A stretch of 64,000 nt of DNA from Lithospermum erythrorhizon. Its lineage: Eukaryota > Streptophyta > Magnoliopsida > Boraginales > Boraginaceae. The notes beneath the pieces were generated by a model, which worked only from the letters and a program-made list of their open reading frames with translations, was not told the DNA's origin and did not search any database. Position 1 is the stretch's first letter. Every line of letters begins with the position of its first letter. Location of the stretch: assembly GCA_019722365.1 (NCBI GenBank), contig JADFUC010001412.1:1-64000 (forward strand), read 5' to 3'. Shown in pieces: positions 11,551-23,250 of this stretch. Made by a program: the position numbers and the translations under genes.

Positions 11551-14500
11551 ATGTCGAAGAAGCTTTCAAGTATTCTCCTTCTGCTCGGTTTCTATTTTGT
11601 TGCCACATTTTTCTTTTGTCATGGTGATGATGCAAGTGTTATAAACTGCTCAGCCAACGACCTTGAGGCACTGCTGGACTTCAAGAGTGGCATCAACGAC
11701 CCTGAGGGACGCCTTTTATCTTGGAAGAGCGAGAGTAATTGCTGCCAATGGAGTGGAATTAGATGTGACAATAAAACTGGTGCTGTAATCAACGTTGATC
11801 TTCATAACCTGAATCCAGGAAAAGACGAGGATCATATTGGCACGTATGGGTTTTGGAACTTGAGTGGAGAGATTAGGCCATCTTTGTTGAAACTTGAGTC
11901 CTTGAGATATCTGGATTTGAGTTGTAATTCATTTGAAGGTATCACAATTCCTGAGTTTCTTGGTTCCTTAAACAACCTTCAGTATTTAAACTTGTCAAAA
12001 GCTGGATTTGTTGGTTCAGTTCCTCCAACCTTGGGTAATCTTTCCAGCCTGCAATATCTAGATATTTCATCTGATTATTCACAAAGTTTGGTTGTCAATA
12101 ACTTTCAGTGGATGCGAGGCCTGGTTTCTTTGAAAATTCTTGACTTCACCCTGTTAAACCTTTCTTCCATTGAAGTGAATTGGTTGGAAATACTAAACAT
12201 GCTTCCATATCTAACTGAGATACACCTTCAATCAACTAGCTTACCTGCTGGTTCAATCTCTTCTCTGAGCTACATTAACTTCACTTCTCTTGCTGTTATA
12301 GACTTGAGTGCAAATGCCTTCAATGATTTGTTTCCTAGTTGGCTCGTCAATGTTAGCAGCCTCACATATGTTAATTTGCTTGAATGTTCTCTTAGAGGAA
12401 GGATTCCGCTTGGGTTCAGTGAGCTCCTGAATCTGAGATACTTCAACCTTGCTTTGAATTACAATCTTAGTGTCGATAGCCACAAATTCCTTGGTGGAAG
12501 CTGGAATAAAATAGAGTATCTAATTTTAGATCAAACTAATGTTCATGGCAAATTTCCATCAACAATTGGCAATATGACATACCTTACTTACTTTGATATG
12601 TCTTCATGTAATCTTGAAGGTGGTATACCTAGCAGCATTGGGAAGCTTTGCAATTTGACATATCTCGACTTATCTGGCAATATATTGTCAGGGAGTTTAC
12701 CAGAATCACTAGAGGGTTATGACACATGTCGTACCAGTAGTCCTCTGCCTTGTTTAGTGAATTTGGAATTGACCGCCAATCGACTCATGGGGAAATTACC
12801 AGACTGGTTAGGTCAATTGTTTAATCTTCAACAACTTGGAATAGGTGGCAACTTGTTGGAAGGTCCTATTCCTGATTCGATAGGGAGACTAAGAAATTTG
12901 GAGAGCATCACATTAGCGCTAAATAAGTTAAGTGGACCATTACCTGAGAGCTTTGGGCAACTGGAAAAGTTGTCTATCCTTGATATCTCTTCCAATGAAT
13001 TGAGGGGCATTGTTTCTGAGAACCATTTTGCTAGAGCAAAAAGCTTGGAAATCTTGCAGCTGTATTCAAATTCTTTAACCCTGAACTTCAGTTCTAATTG
13101 GCTTCCCCCATTCCAAGTTCGCAATCTTGGCCTTGGATCGTGTAAATTAGGTCCTTCATTCCCATCTTGGCTGCAACATCATAAAGCAATTCAGTTCCTT
13201 GATCTTTCTAATGCTAGCATTTCGGGTCCTGTACCCGAATGGTTTTGGGATCTCTCTTTCAATCTCTCGTTACTGAACTTTTCTCACAATCAGTTACAGG
13301 GAAAGCTGCCTAATCCAATCATGTTAGATTCATTTGCAGACCTTGATCTCAGCTTCAACTTCTTTGAAGGAACCATTCCTCTTCCTATGAATCAAGTTGA
13401 GTTATTTGATCTATCAAACAACAGATTTGAGGGTCATATTCCTCTAAACATGAGTGATAGCATGCCATACTTAATTTTTCTCTCTCTTTCAGGAAACAAA
13501 CTCACTGGTGATATACCACTCACATTAGGTAAGATGACATCCCTCTTAGTAGTTGATTTGTCTGCGAATAGTCTATCGGGAAGGATTCCTGATGTCGGAA
13601 ACTGCTCATATTTGAATGTTTTAGACCTGGGGAACAATTCTCTGTCTGGTGAAATTCCTACTTCTTTGGGTCAGTTAAACAACCTGAAATCACTTCACTT
13701 CAATGACAATAAATTGTCTGGAGAATTTCCATCTTCTTTCAAAAAGTTATCCAGCTTAGAAACCTTGGACCTCCAGAACAATTTGCTTTCAGGTAACATA
13801 CCATCATTGTTCGAAGAAGGTTTTACACATCTGAGAATTCTCAATCTAAGGTCAAACCAATTTGGGGGGAATATTTCAACCTGGAACACATCAAATTTGC
13901 ATTCTCTTCAGGTTCTTGATCTTGCACAAAATTACTTATGTGGAAGAGTTCCAGAAAGCTTTGGAGGTCTACAAACCATGGCACGAAAGCCAAATCTAAC
14001 TGAGTATCTTCTATATGGCAAATACAGAGGTGTTTACTACGAAGAAGGTGTTGTCATAAACTTCCAAAACAGTCAGAAATATACGAAGACTCTTTCACTT
14101 CTAACAGCCATCGATATTTCTGACAACAACTTCTCTGGTGAATTTCCATCGCAACTAGTAAAGTTGTCCGGTTTGCTTGTCTTGAATATATCGAGAAATA
14201 AAATCAGTGGCAGAATTCCACAAGATATTTCAAGATTGGATCAATTATTGCTTCTTGATCTTTCAAGCAACGATCTCTCTGGACAGATACCCCCAAGCAT
14301 GGTTTCAATGTCAGCACTAGGCTCTCTCAATCTGTCAAACAACAATTTTTCAGGTTCAATTCCATATACAGGTCAGATGTCAACCTTCAGTAATTTATCT
14401 TTCAAGGATAATCCCAATCTTTGTGGAGGGCCTCTTGAAAAGTGCAAAAATGATGACTTGGATAGACAAAAGAACTATCAAGATCATAGTGACAATGAAG

Positions 14501-14712
14501 AATTTATTGACCAGTGGTTTTACCTCAGCCTTGGCATTGGGTTTTCATTGGCGATTATGGCACCTTACTTGATCTTGGCCATCAGAAGACCATGGAGTGC
14601 CGGTTACTTTCGTTTGGTGGATACTTTGGCTTACAGATTGTTAACCTTCATTGATAGGCAACCTTGCAACCGAAACATGAATGCTCGTCCCCATATCAGA
14701 TTTCATGCATAG
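11551..14712 (+). CDS. LRR receptor-like protein (no kinase), EIX/Cf type
   Basis: A single uninterrupted frame of 1053 codons. Residues 1-26 form a signal peptide (hydrophobic LLLLGFYFVATFFF). Residues 33-88 are the LRR N-terminal cap with DLEALLDFKSG, LSWKS and the C64-C65/C72 pattern (NCCQWSGIRC). About 28-30 plant extracellular LRRs (LxxLxLSxNxxxGxIP) follow. They are interrupted at about 805-848 by the non-LRR island (YYEEGVVINFQNSQ) and resume for the last LRRs. NPNLCGGPLEKC (953-963) closes the ectodomain. An acidic stretch, one membrane helix (989-1011) and a 42-residue tail (RRPWSAGYFRLVD) finish it. There is no kinase. In this family such proteins sit in the plasma membrane, sense apoplastic ligands and signal through SOBIR1/BAK1-type kinases; small glycines in the helix (LGIGFS) fit that pairing. 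The ligand is unknown. It is intronless, as is usual for the group, and a signal peptide directly follows the chosen ATG. GSO- or CLAVATA-like names would be wrong because the kinase is absent. Confidence 0.95.
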   Translation: MSKKLSSILLLLGFYFVATFFFCHGDDASVINCSANDLEALLDFKSGINDPEGRLLSWKSESNCCQWSGIRCDNKTGAVINVDLHNLNPGKDEDHIGTYGFWNLSGEIRPSLLKLESLRYLDLSCNSFEGITIPEFLGSLNNLQYLNLSKAGFVGSVPPTLGNLSSLQYLDISSDYSQSLVVNNFQWMRGLVSLKILDFTLLNLSSIEVNWLEILNMLPYLTEIHLQSTSLPAGSISSLSYINFTSLAVIDLSANAFNDLFPSWLVNVSSLTYVNLLECSLRGRIPLGFSELLNLRYFNLALNYNLSVDSHKFLGGSWNKIEYLILDQTNVHGKFPSTIGNMTYLTYFDMSSCNLEGGIPSSIGKLCNLTYLDLSGNILSGSLPESLEGYDTCRTSSPLPCLVNLELTANRLMGKLPDWLGQLFNLQQLGIGGNLLEGPIPDSIGRLRNLESITLALNKLSGPLPESFGQLEKLSILDISSNELRGIVSENHFARAKSLEILQLYSNSLTLNFSSNWLPPFQVRNLGLGSCKLGPSFPSWLQHHKAIQFLDLSNASISGPVPEWFWDLSFNLSLLNFSHNQLQGKLPNPIMLDSFADLDLSFNFFEGTIPLPMNQVELFDLSNNRFEGHIPLNMSDSMPYLIFLSLSGNKLTGDIPLTLGKMTSLLVVDLSANSLSGRIPDVGNCSYLNVLDLGNNSLSGEIPTSLGQLNNLKSLHFNDNKLSGEFPSSFKKLSSLETLDLQNNLLSGNIPSLFEEGFTHLRILNLRSNQFGGNISTWNTSNLHSLQVLDLAQNYLCGRVPESFGGLQTMARKPNLTEYLLYGKYRGVYYEEGVVINFQNSQKYTKTLSLLTAIDISDNNFSGEFPSQLVKLSGLLVLNISRNKISGRIPQDISRLDQLLLLDLSSNDLSGQIPPSMVSMSALGSLNLSNNNFSGSIPYTGQMSTFSNLSFKDNPNLCGGPLEKCKNDDLDRQKNYQDHSDNEEFIDQWFYLSLGIGFSLAIMAPYLILAIRRPWSAGYFRLVDTLAYRLLTFIDRQPCNRNMNARPHIRFHA

Positions 14713-15612
14713 TTCTTGAGCACAATTTATATTCTGTCTCTAATCTAGTGACCTATATAGTTTTGAGAAATTAAAACATGCAAATCTCTTCATTAAAATG
14801 GGATGTGGGTAGGATAATTTTCAGAAATTCAATAATAAATATGCAGGTGAATTAGACTTAGAAATTAGAATCGTACATCTAATACTTCACAACACCATCG
14901 TGTACACAATCAAACATATAAGAGTACATGTGCATTCATCATAGATCATGAGCATGCCACTTACATCTTTCAATATTTAGTGTATAAATTTCATAAGCTT
15001 TGCAAAATGATAGAGAGTATATAAATATATAGAAAATTGATGACATACAGTGATACAGATTAAATACGGTGAACCAGATTCCGTTACAGAACTAGGTTTG
15101 AAGAAGTGGTTTATGGGCGTTTGGCAGTTGAAGTTCGTCAATAACTCGTTTTTTTATCTTGATGAGATATTAGTAATCAACTTTCAGGTAATTCATTCCC
15201 ACTACCTTTCATCCAAAAAACATTGTCCAGTTCTGATTTCTTTTAAAGAAACTCTTCAGGCAATACCTTATACTTACGTTCCTTTAACCTGGAGGTCTTG
15301 AATTCGAGTAATTCAAAGAGGTGGAGTGAGATTTATTTCTCATTGATGACCATTTAACCCATGAGTAATTCCATTGTCGGATCAATTGCAGACGTCTTAC
15401 TTCCGGTGACAATGTAGGAGGTCAAACCATAGAGAACCTAAAAGCTACTGCAACCTGAATTCTGCAACGGCATAATCTATGAATAAAAAACGGTTCCTAT
15501 CAAAGAGAAGTAAACAAGTCCATGAACGTTGTGATGAATAATTACTCAGTTTCAGAAAAAAGATGCATCATGCATGCTTCAAAAAATAATCTAACAGTAA
15601 GTAAAAAGGAAT
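14713..15612. other. 3' flank of the LRR gene, AT-rich
   Basis: Holds the candidate poly(A) signal (separate entry). An 83-codon open stretch at 15050-15301 has no recognisable domain and no supporting splice or start context, so I do not call it a gene. Confidence 0.5.
14834..14839 (+). terminator. Candidate polyadenylation signal
   Basis: AATAAA lies about 120 bases after the LRR gene stop codon, a normal distance for a plant 3' UTR. Plant signals are degenerate, so this is a position-based guess. Confidence 0.4.
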
Positions 15613-15665
15613 TGCGTCTGCCGGGAGTCGAACCCGGGTCTATTGCTTGGAAGGCAATTATCCTA
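15613..15665 (-). tRNA. tRNA-Gly(UCC), 5' part missing (probable pseudogene)
   Basis: Read on the minus strand, 53 bases match the 3' three quarters of plant tRNA-Gly(UCC). They include the end of the D arm (TAGGATA), the anticodon stem ATTGC/GCAAT closing the loop CTTCCAA with anticodon TCC, the T arm CCGGG-TTCGACT-CCCGG, and the 3' acceptor strand CAGACGC plus discriminator A. The first 19 or so bases (5' acceptor strand and most of the D arm) are not present; beyond 15665 the plus strand reads TGCAGCAGAGATGAAC. Without the 5' acceptor strand no cloverleaf can form, although the B-box promoter in the T arm is intact. Local sequence error is an alternative. Confidence 0.8.
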
Positions 15666-17869
15666 TGCAGCAGAGATGAACATAACACCCAAAGAGAAAT
15701 GAAATTATTAGAGGATCGGTCAAATTACTAAAAGTTGAAATGAACATTTCAAGAGAAGATTCATATATACTCTTTAACATAGTTGCAATAGTATATTTTT
15801 TAAAATAATAATCATCAAACAAACATCACTCTTAGTGGATAATGAGTAGAAAATACAATAAATGAAATTTGCTACATAATAAAAATGAAACATAATAGAA
15901 GGCCTAACAAGTGGCCAAGACATAAGATAGACAATCTACTTTTCTCACGTCCTCCAAATACATAGTCAGGACAAACCCATCCTTCATCCTTCTTAAACAT
16001 GAAAATAAAAATAACGAACTTAACCTGCAACCTAATAGTATCCGATATAACGGGAGGAAACTTTTTGAGGGAGGAAACAATCATTCGGTTGCTCAAATGT
16101 TGGCATCATGGGGATAAAAGTAATTGTTTTTACTCGACAATCAACTTCCTTCACAAGGAGGTCCCGAGTGCCTAGGTCTAAGATTAGGGCTAGTGGAGAC
16201 TCGTAGATGGTTTTGGGCAGCCATTAAAGTAGAGAGGTGGAGGTGATGTAGTGTGACTGTGTTTAAGGGTGATGGTGATGTGGGGCGTCGTACGGCGAAA
16301 GCTTTCTATTTGGAGGGGAGTCTAACAAGAGGGTTTGGATGTGGTAAAAGGTGGCAAGATGGTGGTAGTAGGAGGCAGTGAAGGTTGTGGTAGTGGTGGT
16401 AGGAGGCGGTGGGAGATGTGGTGGTGAGTGATGGTTCGGTGGTGGAGATACTTGTTACTAATGGGCTACTTTCATCCTTTGTCTTTACCATTATTATCAA
16501 GTGTTCAATTCAACGAATTTCATACTCCATCTAATATGCATGTCTTGTAAGTTCTCTTGCTTTACACACCTATGAATAGAGAGTTCCATACATTTTCTTT
16601 TAGTTCCAAAACAGCCGTCCAATAATAGGATGAATCAATGAACCTCTCACAAAGAACTTAATCAGGCTTTCCGAATAATATTTTCGTCCTACGTTATCTT
16701 CCTATTTCCTCCTAAAGTAAGAAGCTCATATCGACGTAGGAAGCTTACAAAACAGAAGATTGAAATTTACAGGTGTACTATATGTAGTATTCTCTAAGTA
16801 GTTCAAGAAAGCTTATACACTAGCATTTCCTTTATGTTTAACCGAATTGAAGGACCCACCGATGATCATATATGTGCACTTTTTCGGTATGCACCTTTTG
16901 CGCCTGCTAGTTTGTTAGCCTCGATAGATTTCTGCAATATGAGTTGGAATATGTTAATATATGTAATAAGAAAGCTAATGGGTATATTAACCAAATTACG
17001 CAGCAGGATAGAGATGAATGATTATCAAATGGGCGTATGGAGGAAAGAGCGATACCGCGATGAATAAAGTACAATCCTGGTTTATTAAAAGCTCATTATT
17101 CTACTTTTCCGCTTCACAAATTCCTCGATAACCTAAGGAAAAAATATTCTTGCAATTATTCAATGAGGACTCGGCAAATTTACCGGGACTAAAAATTCCT
17201 CTACATCTCCTACGCAGTTGTACACTTTTCCATTGGACATGTCTCAGGATCAAACGGCATTAGCGCTGGCATCTACGCTTCTTACCTCTCCTTTATCCTG
17301 CAGAGCAACTGCTTTGGACAACCGCGTTTCACTCCCATGCGAGTTAATAGGCTAGCAATTGCGTGGAGCTTTAAATCCACGTCCGAGCTTGGTGATTAAG
17401 TGAGTGAATATCGGTCGACAAAGCGGCGTTCTTTGCCGTCCTTCGAATAGTTGATACTGGCATCTGAGTCACGGACCCGATTAAAATATATTGTACAAAT
17501 CTTTAAAACCTTAAACAAAACCAGATACCATCAAGTTATAATACATGGTGTTTGAAACACTAACAAAAACACCATCATAGTATATGGCATGGTATAAGAA
17601 AACAAATCGAAGCTAAGCGCGCTCTGAGCCTTATTTGGTAAATTCAGCATAAATGTACAACTTATTTATTTATGGGATAACAAATAATGCAACGGTATTA
17701 GTATATAGATGAATTTGAACATAAATCAACAGACGTACCGTCAAAAGTGGAAATCGGAAGTTAAGTTTAATTTGTTATTCCATGATTTATTCCTCTTGTT
17801 ATATCTTCCCGAAACAATATTTGGCACCAATTATACTTTGTGATGTCATAGAATTTCTCAATTATACTT
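15666..17869. other. Intergenic DNA with no recognised gene
   Basis: AT-rich plant intergenic sequence. A GGT/GGTGGT-rich stretch at about 16340-16450 produces a low-complexity minus-strand frame that is not a gene. From about 17.1 to 17.5 kb the base composition is more mixed and resembles the decayed transposon sequence elsewhere in the window, but I could not name it. Confidence 0.4.
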
Positions 17870-19905
17870 TATAATGGGATTTTTAGTTGGGTTATTTTAG
17901 GAGTATAAAATGTAAGGATGATATATATATATATAGTAGAATGTTAAGATTACTAGTTGTATATTATAAGTAGTAATTATAATTAGGGAGGAGGAGATAT
18001 TTGTTTAAGGAAGAAAGGACCGTTTTGTGATTGCGCTTGAGGTTTTATACTAGCTAACGAGGTGAGTATCTATCTTACAGGTGTTGATTAACTATTTGAT
18101 TACGGTTATGTGTATGTGTATATATGTGATTTTGTGTTGAATTATATGTTGATTATGCGTTGTGGGTTGGAGTGCGTTCGTTGTGTTTGTGGTCTTATGA
18201 ATTAAATGCGGAGTATTTTGAGGGAGTTGTTAGTGAAGTAATAGGAAGAGTTGTATATGAGTTGATGTTGTCAGTTGGTTGTTTTGTCCGGTATCTTGCT
18301 TCGTTCCTAAGTCTGTTTGGTGAGTTGCCTCGTATAGTAGCGATTCGGTGATTAGCCATTTCTCGTTCTGATTCGGTGATAAAACATGTCGGCAGGCGCT
18401 TAAGTTTCTCCTGCTGAGTTGAGGTTGATTATATGCGCATTAGTTGTAAAGAGCGGACTTATATTAAGTTAAATTTGTTGTTGAATTATCGAGGTTGATA
18501 CTGATGTTGAGTTGTTGAGTTGATATTATTGGGTTAATCTTGTGTGTATTGTTGGTTGTATTCTTTGAGTTACTGTGATCGTTGAGGTTGTGGTGTCGTC
18601 ATTGTTTGTGGATAGAGTAGGGTCGATTGGTTGTGCGTGTTGTTACAGTTTTTCTTGAGATATATGTATGTTGTTGTTGATTGCCATCATTTTGAAACTG
18701 CTAGTAACAATTTATGAACTTATGGATATGATAATGAACTACTAGTGACTTTATATTAAGATTTAAGTTGAATAATAACATGTACTGACCTACTATCATG
18801 TAATATTAATTCTTTTGATCTGACATTAACGTGATTGGAAGTTGATTTCATTCTTGAGATATATATTCACTAAACACATGACTTTACACCACAATAAGCT
18901 ATGGGCAATTTTATTGCTAGGTTGTGGTGGTCTTTATTCTTCCGTCGTCGGGGCTTTCTTAGTGTTTATCTTTGTAGACTTAGGTGAGTGGCGGGTGGTA
19001 GTTGATCCTTACAGTTTCTTCATTTGTTGGATTGTGGTTGTTGGCTCACGTATAGTTGTTATTTTGAGATCTTTGTTATTTGTAGGTAGTTATGTTGGGT
19101 CCTTTGGAGTTATGTTTTATCTGAATTGTTATTATGTAGTTAGGAATACCACGATGGATCTTTTTCTTAAAAGTGTTGTTTTCAGTTGCATATGATATTG
19201 TTGAGTTGTTTTCAAAGCAGGTTCTTTAAAAATTGAGTCATCCATCGATTGGTGACTCTGATGACAGGATTTAGAGACCCATTCTAACCTCGAGCGTCTG
19301 ACTGGGGAAGATCGTTATTATAAGAGGATTTTATGTGATTTGTGGGCCAGGTTATTCATTGTAGCCTAGTTAATGTTTATCGTATGTTGTTATATATATA
19401 AGTATGATTATATGTGAGTGGATGAAATATGTGGTATTTGTATTAAGCAAGCGTTATCTCTGACTCCGCTTTTCTCACATGGGCGGGCGTTTTATACCTG
19501 GAGTCTCACAGAGGAGCGTTAAGGGTGGGCTGAGGATGCGTATTCTTTGAGGCTGCGTGAGATCGTGGGTGAGGCGTTGGTGGCATAGGAAGTCACCAGT
19601 GGTCATTTTCCACTTTTGTTGTCGACTTGGTATATTTCTAGACTTTGTGTTGTATTTTAAAGAGTCTGGTTAATGCATCTTTTCACATGTTGTATTTTGG
19701 ATTTCTTGTGTATCCTTGGATTGTATTATTCAATTGGTTGTGTTGGTTGTCAATTTGTTTTGTTAGTTGTGTTGTTGGAACACAGATGGACTAGAGTTTT
19801 GTCTTTGTTAATGTATTGAGTCATATTTGTTATTGTTATCCATTGATTGGTGACTGCGGTGTATAGATTGTTAATGATCTTAACCTCGGCGTACGACTTA
19901 GGGGT
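17870..19905 (+). repeat. 5'-truncated LTR of the Tekay/Del-like chromovirus family
   Basis: Follows the LTR at 38832-40970 block by block. Shared blocks include TACTAGTTGTATATTATAAG, ATGTGTATATATGTGAT, TAATTTCATTCTTGAGAT-type wording, CACGATGGATC, and CATCCATCGATTGGTGACT at 19235-19255. The first 800 or so bases of the LTR are absent. The segment GATTGGTGACT...AACCTCG occurs twice, at 19244 and about 19845, so the copy has an internal duplication or two fused ends. No chromovirus interior follows; Copia coding sequence begins almost at once. Confidence 0.65.
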
Positions 19906-19909
19906 GGGT

Positions 19910-20760
19910 AGTTACATTAAAGATCTTGGTCAAGCCAAATACTTTTTAGGTATTGAAATTGCAAGGTCTGAGGAGGGATTGTATTTGACACGGAACAAAT
20001 ACATTGTCGATATTTTTAATGATTTGAAGTTGGAGAACGACCACAATGACCCAGCTCGCCCCGTTATCTGATTAGCAACCTTAAGATCACGAGAATCGCC
20101 TACTGCTCTCTAATTCTTCGACATAGAAGATTAGTAGATGAATTTCTGTTGGATTTCACAGGACACGATATACATATATTTGTGCATACAACTAAGTCGG
20201 TTTATGCAGACCCAGCATTTAACCACTAGAATCTGCAATTAAATTGTTGTAGTATCTGAAGACTCTTGGTCGTGGTTTGTCCTACTCGACAAGTTTGCTA
20301 CATCACATTTGCGAACTATTAGGATGTTGATTAGGCCAGAAATGCAAGCTCACAAGAAAGTCATCATGGATTATTGTGTTTTCTAATAAATGTTTCAAAA
20401 TCTTGGAAGTCAAAGAAGCGAGCATAACTGAATGTGAGTATGAAGTATGGCATTTCACGGGTTTGTGAGCTTAAATGGTTGGAGTTCTTTGTTCCTGATT
20501 TGCATTTGGTGATGTGCGTATTGTGGAAAATCCAGTATTTCATGAGCATACAAAGCATATTGAAATTGATTTCCATATTATCTGAGACAAACTAAGGCGA
20601 GTTTTGTCTTACATTAGTCATGCAAACATCAATTGGCAGACATATTTACTAAGTCCTTGTTTAACACAGCGGCTACTCGATGTTGCTTTCAGGAATATCC
20701 TTCGTTCCTTGAGAATCATGTCTTGAAGGGATGATCTGATAATATATCGGTTTGGAGGTT
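19910..20760 (+). pseudogene. Copia RT C-terminal and RNase H fragment
   Basis: One open stretch gives YIKDLGQAKYFLGIEIARS then LYLTRNKYIVDIF, the Copia post-catalytic RT segment. Downstream in other frames come LGRGLSYS-type residues, then NPVFHEHTKHIEIDFH at 20529-20576, the diagnostic end of Copia RNase H, and QLADIFTKSL-type wording at about 20630-20660. The catalytic YVDD and everything upstream are missing, so this is a 3' fragment. Its upstream edge is joined to chromovirus LTR sequence. Confidence 0.82.
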
Positions 20761-20854
20761 AAAAGTCAGTTTATAATATTAAAGTGTAGCTTCCGAGGTT
20801 CAAAGTTGTGATCTCAGCTGAAGACTTCAAGTTAGTTATGCTGAAAATATGAGA

Positions 20855-21830
20855 TGTTATATCTCATAAATATATGCTCGTTGAACAATTAGATTGTACA
20901 ACCAAATATTACATTTAAATAATAATAAGTCGGACATATGTTAATTGTTGGACAAATAATATATTAGGATTAACTTGATTGACATTAGGGGTTATGATGG
21001 CTTATTAGAGTCCGCTCATAATCTATATATTAATATATTCGATTAAACATAAGTTAATATGTTAATTTCGATCGAGCCTAAGAGGGCCTTGTGCTGACTA
21101 AAGCGAACTATAATACGATTATAACTTCGAGGGTTTAAAATATAATTGTAAAGAGAATATTGGGCGAAATTCTAATTGTTGGGAATTCATCTAGTTTAAA
21201 ACTATAATAGGGGTGATAAGGGTTCGAATCTTCTTTTTATGAATCATTATTGAATATTCCACAGCTAGCCACTTAATATGTCTTTATTTTAATGATAATA
21301 GAAGATTACAGAATCTTTGCATGGCTGATGGAAACTTCTCATGGAGAAAGAGGAGAAGTTTTTCCTTGAAACTCACAGTGATACAGAATGTTCTTTTAAG
21401 AGTGGAGCAGTTTATCATAACTTTCTGAAATGCAAAAGTAGGGGTTTTATTGCCATGGGCCCATGATTTTCATAAAAATCAATTGCGATTCTTCCGACTT
21501 TTGAAGTTGAGAATTCTCTCTCTCACTCTCCTCTCCTGCTTAGTCGGAAGTAAGAAGGTGGGAAAATTCTAATTAAAATTTTTTGCTTGACACCGACTAC
21601 GGTTTAATATTTTAAAGAACTACAAAATAGCTCACGGAGGATTCGTTAAATACGTTGGTGTGGAGTATTAGAACTGATCGTTGATTGTTGAGTCTCGAGG
21701 AGATATATTCCATTCTGAATCCACACACTGAAGAAGACATCACACACTTTTATATTAATATTTCATTGTATTACGTAGAATCCAGTTATGAAGTAGTAAT
21801 TGTTGACATTTTTAGTAAGTAAAATCAACA
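20855..21830 (+). repeat. Candidate 5' LTR of the second Copia element
   Basis: Starts with TGTTATATCTCAT, a Copia-like LTR start that overlaps a short palindrome (ATGAGAT/ATCTCAT), and ends CAACA just before the primer-like site. The boundary is inferred from the TG...CA ends and the following site; I could not confirm it against a 3' copy. Confidence 0.5.
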
Positions 21831-21831
21831 A

Positions 21832-21844
21832 TGGCATCGCATCC
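21832..21844 (+). other. Candidate primer binding site (initiator tRNA-Met type)
   Basis: TGGCATCGCATCC resembles TGGTATCAGAGCC, the usual plant Copia primer site complementary to initiator tRNA-Met, and sits directly after the inferred LTR end. Confidence 0.5.
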
Positions 21845-23250
21845 GGACTACAATTGTAATTATATAATTAAATGCATGAAATCAGTTTATGTATTCTTGA
21901 ATTTGAATTTTATATGTTTGAATTGCAATTAGATAATTTTTACTTCAAATTATAGTAGTATGATAACTAATTAATTAAATATAATTAAGCTGTTAATTTA
22001 TCTTGAAATAATTAATGTAGTTAAATGATATTTTCAAATTTTATAATTTTGAGAATTTTGAGCAAGAAATTTATATCGAGTTCGATTCGAGTCGATTAAA
22101 ATGATCGTTTAAGGTGTGGTCCAATTTTTGTCAGCGCGTTAAATCTATTAAATTTCAGAAGCCACGTTTAAATTTCCTTTTGAAGAGCGTGGGCCTATTT
22201 AGAATTTCGAGCCTGGCTGGGTATTTAGTGCCATTTGCTGGAGCTAATGTTTCTGGAGATCGGCGTCTCGATTAGAAGAGATTAGTGATATGATTTAGAT
22301 GTATTTTTGGAAATACAGCTTGATTCATCTTTGTTAAGATATGAATAGTAGAGAGACTTTAATTTATTTATTATTTAATGTAGATAAAATTAAATTAGAA
22401 AATTGGAATGCTTGAAGAGACGGACAGGATGATAGTGATCGTTAGTAGAGATAAGTACGTGGTTTAGAGGCGGTTAAGATTTTATAGGTCATATCGAGTC
22501 TTTATTAGTGTTGCTATTTTATATAGCATGATTTATGTTTTATATAGCTAACGTGTGTATATATGCTTAACTTAATTATAAGGTAAGTTGAAATATAACT
22601 AACTCTACCATAAATTAAGTAGTATTGTCATTTAACTGCAAGAGTTAGTTTGAGTCTAATTCGTATGTGGACCCCTCTTGGGTTTAGTAGGTATCTACTT
22701 AAGGCTCTTTCAGTGGGGTGTTTCTCTGACTTCCCAGTCTGAGACTTAGGTATAAACATCTGGCTTGACTATGTCGGTAGACTTGATTATGAGCGGTGAT
22801 TTCAGTCACGTGACTTAGGTCAGTTATTGAGATTATTTATAAAGTCACAGATAGACTTTAGTGACACTTAAGGATCATGATAGTCGATAATGGTGATGGT
22901 GCACCTACATGTGATTGAGAGTTGAAATGTATAAACTGATCTTTTATTTGATTCGATCGTGTAGGATCTTCAGTACTTAGTGCGTTCAGGTGGGATTGTA
23001 AGTACAAATATTAATTCTATTATATAATTTTTTAGAATTATTTTTTATGACATGAATAACTAAAGCTATATTATTTTACGTATCTGCATTGCCAGATCAA
23101 TTCTTAGCCCCTATGAATAATAACTTTCACAATATGCTCGACTCACTTTGGAGAAATGCGATATCATTGTAACCGTCAGATTAGAATGATCGAGGAGCAG
23201 ATCATGGAATATGATAAATACATAGCGAGGTGGGATGGGTAGTGCATTAC
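21845..23250. other. Interior of the Copia element without recognisable gag
   Basis: AT-rich stretch with no frame that I can assign. The part at about 22620-23000 has mixed composition and could be a separate inserted LTR, but no partner copy was found in the window. Confidence 0.35.

Noticed and set aside
11551..14712. Naming this an LRR receptor kinase (GSO- or CLAVATA-like)
   Set aside because: The protein ends 42 residues after the membrane helix at a clean stop, and no kinase coding sequence follows to 15.6 kb.
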